45,710 nt of DNA, from IMG/VR virus record IMGVR_UViG_3300023281_001248, positions 1-45,710 of that record; one strand, 5' to 3'. The stretch is from a virus. Positions 25,684-32,786 of the stretch are shown piece after piece. The position numbers and the translations under genes were made by a program. The stretch's first letter is position 1; every line of letters starts with the position of its first letter. The notes beneath the pieces were generated by a model, which ran no database searches, was not told where the DNA came from, and was given only the letters and a program-made list of their open reading frames with translations.

Positions 25684-26439
25684 CTACACAGTATTACCGC
25701 TTACACGCATGGTGACACTTGTATTCTGCGCACCAAGACCAGCGGTAAGTGTCAACTCAAGCCAGCACCCCTGCGCCGCACCAGCTGTCAGGTTCTGACT
25801 ATTGGCGACATTCTTTGCGGTTGAATCAAACGTACCAGCTGGGGCTGTCTGCCTGTTAGATGCGCCGTTATCGCCAGTATCATCCAGCGTAGCCGGGAGC
25901 ATGAAAGCAACAACCGTTTGCGGATCTGCCTGCTCAAGCACCTGCGCACTGGTTAGCGTGAGCGTGCCGTGGTTGTTCTTGAAGAAGATCTTGTCGTAGT
26001 ACGTGCGAGTCGAACCACCGGACGCGTCCGCAGCAGCGTCATAAAATGGCCTGCGGATCTCCGTGACAGCTGGCTCAAGTGTTGCAATAGTAGTGTCGGT
26101 ATCCTGGTCACGAACCGTGACAGTTCCCACCGTCGCGCTAGACTTGATGATCTTCAGCACGCGCTCGAACGCCGTGCCTGAAATCAAGACAACCGATACG
26201 CCGTTAAGTGTCGCGCTGTCACTGACAAGCTCACCGGCAGCGTTTCGGCCATGGACCGTGATAGTCTCCGTGGTGTCACTCGCGCTACTGGATAAGATCT
26301 CGATCTCATCCGTTGACACGATGTCGGTAAAGACAACGCGCTTAACCAACGAAATTGCGCCACCAATGTTTGTTGGCGTGTCGTCGTCTGGCATCGTTGC
26401 CGATCCATACGCGACTATGTCTGCTGCTACGATAGGCAT
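25684..26439 (-). CDS. Beta-rich virion protein, GGAIS type
   Basis: This 251-residue protein contains PTNIGGAISLVKRVVF at about 22-37, then Thr/Ser-rich beta strands and a C-terminal QGCWLELTLTAGLGAQN. It shares its plan with the product of 23294-24082. It starts at TAATG overlapping the upstream stop, with AGGAG 6 nt before. Probably structural; no family name recognised. Confidence 0.75.
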   Translation of the reverse strand: MPIVAADIVAYGSATMPDDDTPTNIGGAISLVKRVVFTDIVSTDEIEILSSSASDTTETITVHGRNAAGELVSDSATLNGVSVVLISGTAFERVLKIIKSSATVGTVTVRDQDTDTTIATLEPAVTEIRRPFYDAAADASGGSTRTYYDKIFFKNNHGTLTLTSAQVLEQADPQTVVAFMLPATLDDTGDNGASNRQTAPAGTFDSTAKNVANSQNLTAGAAQGCWLELTLTAGLGAQNTSVTMRVSGNTV

Positions 26440-26657
26440 TATCTACTCCTGGTTAAAACCTTGCAGTAATCGTCCGCAAACCACTTGGACAGCGTGCCCT
26501 CTGCAAGCCACACGCTTTGTGCGCCTTGCTGCTCAGTTCCAAGACGTAATCGCCCCCAATGGATGCGCTCAAATAAACTGTTCGTTCCTGACGGCGCAAG
26601 ATTGAGGTTACCACGATGAATCCTGGTACTTATTGTTCCCGGAAATACTGAAGCCAT
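26439..26657 (-). CDS. Small hypothetical protein between two TAATG junctions
   Basis: The 72-residue product is rich in Arg, Trp and Ser (FERIHWGRLRLG). It is joined to both neighbours by 1-base TAATG overlaps, which is the main reason to call it real. No signal or membrane segment and no family recognised. Confidence 0.65.
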   Translation of the reverse strand: MASVFPGTISTRIHRGNLNLAPSGTNSLFERIHWGRLRLGTEQQGAQSVWLAEGTLSKWFADDYCKVLTRSR

Positions 26658-27211
26658 TACGGATCACGTTCAAGTTGAATCTCTCCTGGGTTCGGAAAGT
26701 TTGGCGTGAATGTCATTCTGATGTCATCACCACTGACACCTGGCGGCGATCGCCTGCCGGTTGAACTCTCGATCAATTCCGAACCAGCAAGCAAACCCAT
26801 CATCTGGTGGATCTCATCGATCTTCGGCTGCTGGATACTGACGCCTGATACGGCCTGTGATATGGACACGTTCACGAAAGTCGCTGGCGCGATCGGGTTG
26901 CCACCACCGTCGACGACGATCACGCCAGACTCAATTGACGCCTGCTCCCACGTCGGCCCAGGTCTGTCAGCAAACTTCACGCGCCAACCATCAAGCATAG
27001 TCAGGATAATCAACGAGTTTCCGACGCCAGGAATAGGCACCTTCCCTTCTGCCGTGGCAATCTCCGAGTCATCAATGAACAGCGGTCTGGCGCGATGATA
27101 TGCGATCGCGTCAAAGACCTCCTGAATAGTGATCGACAATACGCCGTCAACAATCTCGATGATCGCGTTCTCATGATCGAAACTGAACCGGAGATCCTGT
27201 GACTCAGGCAC
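26657..27211 (-). CDS. Virion protein of unknown role
   Basis: The 184-residue protein begins with short beta strands (AIIEIVDGVLSITIQEVFDAI) and has a central WRVKFADRPGPTW motif followed by IVVDGGGNPIAP. This pattern is seen in small phage tail-region proteins of unknown function. The C-terminus is charged and probably flexible. The start overlaps the upstream gene by 8 bases. Confidence 0.72.
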   Translation of the reverse strand: MPESQDLRFSFDHENAIIEIVDGVLSITIQEVFDAIAYHRARPLFIDDSEIATAEGKVPIPGVGNSLIILTMLDGWRVKFADRPGPTWEQASIESGVIVVDGGGNPIAPATFVNVSISQAVSGVSIQQPKIDEIHQMMGLLAGSELIESSTGRRSPPGVSGDDIRMTFTPNFPNPGEIQLERDP

Positions 27212-27488
27212 TGTCTTTTCTCAACTCAGCGAGCGCGTTGTCACGTTTCTCGCACTGCTTGACCAGATCCTGACATTCGCGCTTGTAACGCTGCGCTTTG
27301 GTGATTGCTTCCTCGAACGCCAGCACATCCTTATCGCACTTCTCGATCTCTTCGCGAAGTTTCTTCGTGTCGTAAGACGGGTATCGCTCCCGGAACGCCT
27401 TGCGTTGCACCGGGTCGTGAATTGCCTGCCGAACTGCGTCCTCAACTGAGGTCGTAGCCGGTGGAGCATGTCCGTTGACCTGACTCAT
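27204..27488 (-). CDS. Small coiled-coil protein
   Basis: This 94-residue, highly charged protein is predicted helical from about residue 38 to the end (KKLREEIEKCDKDVLAFEEA), with three Cys and heptad-like spacing. The start overlaps the upstream stop as ATGA. Could be a tail-assembly or chaperone-like helper; no family recognised. Confidence 0.7.
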   Translation of the reverse strand: MSQVNGHAPPATTSVEDAVRQAIHDPVQRKAFRERYPSYDTKKLREEIEKCDKDVLAFEEAITKAQRYKRECQDLVKQCEKRDNALAELRKDSA

Positions 27489-27826
27489 TGGCGCGTGACC
27501 TGGATGTTCCAGTCCATCGTCACCGTAGTGCCACCGACAATGAAGTCAGTAGAAACGATGTCTGGACAATTGGGAATCGTCAGCATTGCCAGTCCCACAG
27601 CACTTTGCTGTGGGAATGAATCCAGCACATAGCGTTTACCGTTGACGACGCCAATGACATCAACGTCTAGAGTGGCAGCGCCAGTCTCTGCAGTTATGTC
27701 CAGGTAGACCCTGGCATCTGGATGTTCAACTGGATACCTCGGATCACGGATCGTTGAGACATCAGGGCCACTACCAGATCCTTCGGCTTCCTGTCTGCTG
27801 GGTTGCAGTTCTCTCTCTTGGTACAT
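27485..27826 (-). CDS. Small beta-rich hypothetical protein
   Basis: This 113-residue protein has a polar N-terminus (QERELQPSRQEAEGSGSG) followed by beta-type strands (ARVYLDITAETGAATLDVDV, TVTMDWNIQVTRQ). No signal. GGGAG lies 7 nt before the ATG at 27826. It sits right after the 835-residue gene and may be its small partner. Not recognised. Confidence 0.7.
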   Translation of the reverse strand: MYQERELQPSRQEAEGSGSGPDVSTIRDPRYPVEHPDARVYLDITAETGAATLDVDVIGVVNGKRYVLDSFPQQSAVGLAMLTIPNCPDIVSTDFIVGGTTVTMDWNIQVTRQ

Positions 27827-27841
27827 CAGGATCTCCCAAAT

Positions 27842-30349
27842 TTATGTCGCAATAGTATCAGGTGTACGAATAGCTGCCTGCACCAGTCCGCCCGAATCGA
27901 TCGTTTGCTCGATCTCGAAAGGCTGAATTGGATCTACGCTGCCGCCGTTACGAACCCGGACCAGGACCGGAATGTCGGTCAGGTACACCAGGTTGGCGCT
28001 AGACATGGTCACCGGATCTCCACCTGTAGAAACGACATCGAGGATCGGAATGTAAGCGGTGTCCGCTGCGTTCAGATCGTAAGGAATGGCGTTGATGCTG
28101 TACGTGTCTGAGCCATCCCAGTCGTCGTCGGTGCCGCCAGTAAGCGGTGTATGCGTGATCTGTGTCGCGCTGTCGATACTGGTGATAACGCCCCAGCTGT
28201 CATCGGTGATGTTCCTGATGATGTCGCCGATAGCCGGATCGTCCGTGGCATTGGTGAAGTTCGCGCTGGTGTCAATCAACGTAGTACCGGCTGCATTCGC
28301 GGTCGTTACACCCGTACCTTCGGCCACAGGTGACAACACGAGATCCGTGCCAGAGAACGACGCGTACCTGAACCTGAGTTCTCGTGTGTTGACCGTATCA
28401 ACGACACGAATCGTTCCCGACTCTGGTGTGTCATTAGGAACCGTGGCGTCGAGCCTGATCTGCGTATCAGCGAGACCATTGAATACCCCGGTAGGCGCGG
28501 CCATGCCATGCTGCGCCTTGTCGATCGAACCAGAAGGCGCGGTCAACACGAAGATGCCAACACGATCTGCGTCGGTTCCGTTCGTGCCGGATACGCTTGC
28601 GTTGATAAACAGCGGCGGATTTCTTACGTTGCCATCGTCATCAACCAGCTGGAACGCCTGCACGTCGGCAGGTGCTACGTCTGTCAGAACAACACCCGGT
28701 GCGCCGAAGTACGTGCCACCAGCGAAGGTTCCGAGAGGCGCGGACTTAGGCGTGGTGATTGTTCGTGTTGATGCCACCGTAGCGAAGTCGGTATACGACC
28801 CCTGTGTCGCGTTGTCACCGACCTGTGTGATCGTATTGCCAGTGAAGATCCTGGTGTTGCGCATGATCAGGTCGCCTGTGGCTCCATCATCATGATCGGC
28901 AACAACTGTGCCCTGCGCGACAAGAGCGTTACCACTGTCATGGAAGTAAAGAACCTCTCCCTCGACAAAGGCACCGGTCTGCGTGTTGTACTCGGCCTGC
29001 AAGTCCTCACCGATGTACGCCTCACCGTTGATACCTTCAGCGTCAAAGATGTACGTGCCACCACCTGTTCTGCCACGCCTGCACTCAGCTTTGTGGAACT
29101 GGTACACGTCAGAGACTGTGTTGGCATTACAGTCGACCGCGATACTGTATGGGAATGCGGCCTGACCACCACCAAGGGACACGTCCGTAGCAGCGAAGAC
29201 AATCGTCGGATCTGTACCAAGGGCGGCAGGACCGACATCAGTCGGAGCAACAGCAGTAGCGAATTCAGCGGAGGTCTGCCCCGTGAACTGCCCGGTGCCA
29301 GCACTGAAGTCCGCCAGTGCCGGACCAATAAGGTAATACTGAATCGTGAGGTTCGGAGCCGTGCCGGTACTTGATGTCACAACACCCTGGATCGTTGCGT
29401 CCGAGTCATCTTCGATTACCTCGCCGACCGTGAACTGACCCGTTGGGCCAACACTCACGACCTGCTGACGCAGACCAGTGGCGTTGTTCAGGTCACCACC
29501 GGTTGCAAGCGGCACCGGCTGTCTGCCGCCAGTTGTCAAGTCAATGATGAACTGATCGTAGAGCGCGCCGTACTGCCTTGCGAATACCGTGATCTCGGCG
29601 TCGTCTATTTCGACATCGGTAGATTTAACCTTTACCAAGATGTCGATCTGACCCGAACCCCACCAGCGATTGGTAGCGCCTACCTCGCGACCAATTAGTT
29701 CGGCCCCACCCTGATAGATGTACAGCTGCGTGTTGACAAAGATCGTACCCAGAGTGAATACATTGGTCCAAAGACTTTCGCCAGTTTCTGACGCCAGTCC
29801 GCCGCCACTTGCGGCAGCGTACGTATCGGTAAAGTCACCAACACCCGTTCCGCCCGTAATGGTGAACGCTTCTGTAGCCGCATCATCAAACAAGTCGGTT
29901 GCCGGATCGTCAGGACGTATCCATACCACGCCTAGCTCTGTGCCGTAGCGTTCATCGAACGCCAGGATTACGCCGCTGTCGCCAGTTGTAGTGCCAACAA
30001 TTGGCAAGCCAATATCGGTTGAGGCAAGTGCCGTACCGGCACCCGTGGCGTTGTAAGAGATCGCTCGGATCTCACCTGATGCCCAGCCCACAGTAGACAT
30101 GGCACCGCCAGTCAGGTACTGCGTTGACTCGTCATCGCAAAACCATTGGTTGATCCATGTGAATGCGGTCGGCGTCTGGGCAGACATCGGCACCGGGTCA
30201 TCCATCTGATCTGGCTCATCGAAGAGATCTTGAAGTGCGGAATAAAGCGCGAGAACTGTGTCGGTGGTCGTCAACTGTACTGCCGTGTCTCGATAAACAC
30301 GTTTTGCCGTGTAGTCGATGTCCCAGCGGTTGCCTAAAAATGTGCCCAT
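27842..30349 (-). CDS. Large virion protein, unrecognised, preceded by an AGGA hairpin
   Basis: The 835-residue protein opens WDIDYTAKRVYRDT, then ALYSALQDLFDEPDQMDDP and MSAQTPTAFTWINQWF, a start found in large structural proteins of some marine phages. The rest is Gly/Thr/Asp-rich and beta-like, with repeated motifs of the type GTxxGDSG / VIxSSTGTAP / DSWGVITSID that suggest stacked small beta domains. A late virion fibre or tail spike is plausible. The 97-nt leader is one of the longest in the window and holds one of three identical 14-nt hairpins, about 30 nt before the ATG, plus a separate ribosome site (TAGGAG). Confidence 0.8.
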   Translation of the reverse strand: MGTFLGNRWDIDYTAKRVYRDTAVQLTTTDTVLALYSALQDLFDEPDQMDDPVPMSAQTPTAFTWINQWFCDDESTQYLTGGAMSTVGWASGEIRAISYNATGAGTALASTDIGLPIVGTTTGDSGVILAFDERYGTELGVVWIRPDDPATDLFDDAATEAFTITGGTGVGDFTDTYAAASGGGLASETGESLWTNVFTLGTIFVNTQLYIYQGGAELIGREVGATNRWWGSGQIDILVKVKSTDVEIDDAEITVFARQYGALYDQFIIDLTTGGRQPVPLATGGDLNNATGLRQQVVSVGPTGQFTVGEVIEDDSDATIQGVVTSSTGTAPNLTIQYYLIGPALADFSAGTGQFTGQTSAEFATAVAPTDVGPAALGTDPTIVFAATDVSLGGGQAAFPYSIAVDCNANTVSDVYQFHKAECRRGRTGGGTYIFDAEGINGEAYIGEDLQAEYNTQTGAFVEGEVLYFHDSGNALVAQGTVVADHDDGATGDLIMRNTRIFTGNTITQVGDNATQGSYTDFATVASTRTITTPKSAPLGTFAGGTYFGAPGVVLTDVAPADVQAFQLVDDDGNVRNPPLFINASVSGTNGTDADRVGIFVLTAPSGSIDKAQHGMAAPTGVFNGLADTQIRLDATVPNDTPESGTIRVVDTVNTRELRFRYASFSGTDLVLSPVAEGTGVTTANAAGTTLIDTSANFTNATDDPAIGDIIRNITDDSWGVITSIDSATQITHTPLTGGTDDDWDGSDTYSINAIPYDLNAADTAYIPILDVVSTGGDPVTMSSANLVYLTDIPVLVRVRNGGSVDPIQPFEIEQTIDSGGLVQAAIRTPDTIAT

Positions 30350-30379
30350 TGAATGACTCCTACAATTGTGGGGCTGAGA

Positions 30380-30393
30380 GTCACTCCTGCGAC
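30380..30393 (-). promoter_or_regulatory. AGGA-loop hairpin, copy 3 (leader of the 835-residue gene)
   Basis: On the minus strand the 14-mer GTCGCAGGAGTGAC can fold as GUCGC / GUGAC (one G.U pair) with loop AGGA. A G.U pair could extend the stem by one. It is identical to the copies at 39734 and 41028, but its flanks differ. The ribosome site of the gene lies further downstream, so this element is not simply a Shine-Dalgarno sequence. Confidence 0.7.
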
Positions 30394-30446
30394 CGCTTGC
30401 CGATTTGTACCAGAATTAGAGATTTATCGCTACTAAGTGTTCATGA

Positions 30447-32786
30447 CTAATCCGCGAATGTTGCCGCTGCGCTGACGTAACTCTTTGAAGATGCGTCGTA
30501 ATCACAGCCGATATTGTGCGCGCCAGTTACTACCCTGTCGGCACGAATGATTGTTACTTGTTTCAAGTTGTCGACGGCACGATCCGCCCTGCGTATAGAT
30601 CCTACGCCCGTCGCTGCAGGCGGGAACGTGTCCATGTCGTCAGTCAGGCTGAACATGACATCGATTGCGGGTTGCGTCGTGTTGTTCAAGCTGATACTCG
30701 GATTCGTTGTCACTGCCTGCCCGACACTGTTGCCGTCATCTTCTTCAGCACCGGTCGCCGCCAAGTTAATTACCGCAAACGCCAGCGCACGGAATGGGGC
30801 CGCGCCAGACAGTGTAAGCACCACGTCTTTGGTCCCACTATCGGCGTCAGGAATATCGTACCGGTACAGGAACACTTCATGAAACTCAGATCCTTCCTGT
30901 ACAAAGTTGCCGCCGCCAGTATCGGTCATGGCGTTGCCATCGTAAGTGAATGACGACACCGTTCGGTTAGCCGCTGAATCCCAGTAAAAACCAGCAACAA
31001 CTATCTTGCGCCTGGTGCCACCGGGTAGCTTAACCCTCGCGGTAATCGTTGTGCCGCTGACATCGTTGCTGACCTGACCGTGCTTGCTGATGTCGAATCG
31101 CGTCGAATCGATTCCACCTGCCGTAGTGTCCTCCGTCATGCCGACCGTCACAGAAAGACCGGTGGATTCAATCAAGCCAGGATCGGATTTTGGCAAGTAT
31201 CTGGTATCGCCTGGACTAGACTTCCTGACCTCGATAGTGACGGCAAGATCACCGCCGTAGTTATAGGTTCCGTCCGTATAGACACCCGTTGCATCTGTGC
31301 GCCCCTGAGAAACTAAGCTGTTGTCACTGCTGTCTCGGATACTTACGATGACATCCTCAAGAGCCACTGCGTCGGCATCCTTAACGGTGACGTTAAGTGA
31401 CACCGTCTGGACGACCGTTGTCGTGGCACCAGCACCGTTACGCACGCTAGGACTGTCACCACCGACGACCGTGATTGTAATTGCGCCACCAGTATCATTA
31501 AAGACAGCTGCATCAGCTGCGCCAGAATTCGCAACCAAATTGGAGCCTGGTGTGCCACCGAACCCAGAGAACGTGACGCCAGTCCATGATCCAGTAGCAA
31601 GAGCCTCTATTGCATGACCTGCCCCGCTCTGCACGAACAGCGTATTATTCAGGTCAGTTGTCGATCCAAACGTAGGGTCTTGCAAGCAGGCGACGTTGGT
31701 AAGTGCGTTACATTTAATGATCGCGTTTTCAATGTTGCACGAGGCTTGAGTGAGCAGCATGCACTCAATTTCACCGTTGACATCACACACGCTAGTGAAT
31801 GCGACATCACGGAAGTTTCGCATTACCCCCGTGAAGACGTATGAACCAGACGTTCCGATCACTTCGTAATCAGGACGGGTGTCGTTGGCATCCGCTCCAT
31901 TGCGCGTTCCAGCACCAATCAGTAACGCACCGTCAGCTAAAATAGAACTGGCGTTACCGATGTCCATCGAGACACCAAACAGACCGCGACTGTGATACCC
32001 GTCAGGGAACGTGACAATCGACGTACTGTCGTCAAACTCAGTAGCGGTTCCAGACGCACCAACGGTGGCGATACCACGGAAGGTAACTGCGTCACCGATG
32101 CCGATAGCCGCGCCCCATCGTTTATCGATGTCGTTCTGATCCGCTTCTACGAAATCCGTGTACTTGGCCGCTGGATCGGCACCAGTGCCGTTTAATACCG
32201 TCAGCCCAGTGCCGTAGTCGATGGCATCAAAGGCGAGGTTTTCAGATTTTGAGTTACCGTTAATGAATACGGCGCGCATGCCATACCAAATAACCGCTGT
32301 CTGATCAAAGGTTCCACCGGAGTCAGCGACGTTAGCCCAGGTGTCAATCGTTGGATCAACGCAGGTAATCAGGTATCCACCCTGCGGTGGATACGTGTCG
32401 TAAACAGGCAGTGCCGCATCTGTACCCGCCAAGACATATTCATGGTAGTTGGATTGATCTGCCGAACCAATGCCAAGCTCAAGTCCAAACGCGACCTGCA
32501 GATCAAAGGCATCGGTAATATAGCCCTTGAAGTACAGCAGTCGGTTCGACGCCGCCGTGAAATCAACAGCAGAACCGATGTAATCAACGCCATCGCGTGC
32601 CGCGCCAGTAAGTTTAACGGCTGTACCGACGACACCCGTATTGGCAGCGGCACCAGTTGAAATCTGGTATGCGTTCGCGCCTTCAGATGCAGGTGCGCCA
32701 CCACCAGAACCGTAGTTACCCCAACCGGTATTAGCGTCAGAATCATTAAGCCTCGTACCATCAAATGTTACCGCGAGTACCGTCAT
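30447..32786 (-). CDS. Large multidomain virion appendage protein
   Basis: The 779-residue protein begins TVLAVTFDGTRLNDSD with a beta-rich domain. A central stretch (about 270-440) has short repeated strands like those of right-handed beta-helices (IENAIIKCNALTNVAC, LNNTLFVQSGAG). Around 465-560 is a carboxypeptidase-regulatory-like/Ig-like segment (VSLNVTVKDADAVALEDVIV to DATGVYTDG). The C-terminal 220 residues resemble a domain common in viral and environmental proteins (KIVVAGFYWDSAANRTVSSF and LTLSGAAPFRALAFAVINLA). No signal. It probably forms a fibre or spike. It starts as ATGA overlapping the upstream stop, with GAGAGGTG before it. Confidence 0.78.
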   Translation of the reverse strand: MTVLAVTFDGTRLNDSDANTGWGNYGSGGGAPASEGANAYQISTGAAANTGVVGTAVKLTGAARDGVDYIGSAVDFTAASNRLLYFKGYITDAFDLQVAFGLELGIGSADQSNYHEYVLAGTDAALPVYDTYPPQGGYLITCVDPTIDTWANVADSGGTFDQTAVIWYGMRAVFINGNSKSENLAFDAIDYGTGLTVLNGTGADPAAKYTDFVEADQNDIDKRWGAAIGIGDAVTFRGIATVGASGTATEFDDSTSIVTFPDGYHSRGLFGVSMDIGNASSILADGALLIGAGTRNGADANDTRPDYEVIGTSGSYVFTGVMRNFRDVAFTSVCDVNGEIECMLLTQASCNIENAIIKCNALTNVACLQDPTFGSTTDLNNTLFVQSGAGHAIEALATGSWTGVTFSGFGGTPGSNLVANSGAADAAVFNDTGGAITITVVGGDSPSVRNGAGATTTVVQTVSLNVTVKDADAVALEDVIVSIRDSSDNSLVSQGRTDATGVYTDGTYNYGGDLAVTIEVRKSSPGDTRYLPKSDPGLIESTGLSVTVGMTEDTTAGGIDSTRFDISKHGQVSNDVSGTTITARVKLPGGTRRKIVVAGFYWDSAANRTVSSFTYDGNAMTDTGGGNFVQEGSEFHEVFLYRYDIPDADSGTKDVVLTLSGAAPFRALAFAVINLAATGAEEDDGNSVGQAVTTNPSISLNNTTQPAIDVMFSLTDDMDTFPPAATGVGSIRRADRAVDNLKQVTIIRADRVVTGAHNIGCDYDASSKSYVSAAATFAD

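Noticed and set aside
28086-28895. A 269-codon open frame on the plus strand
   Set aside because: It is wholly antisense to the Thr/Ser/Asp-rich 835-residue virion gene, has no ribosome site, and its Val/Ser-rich sequence is what the reverse of such codons gives.
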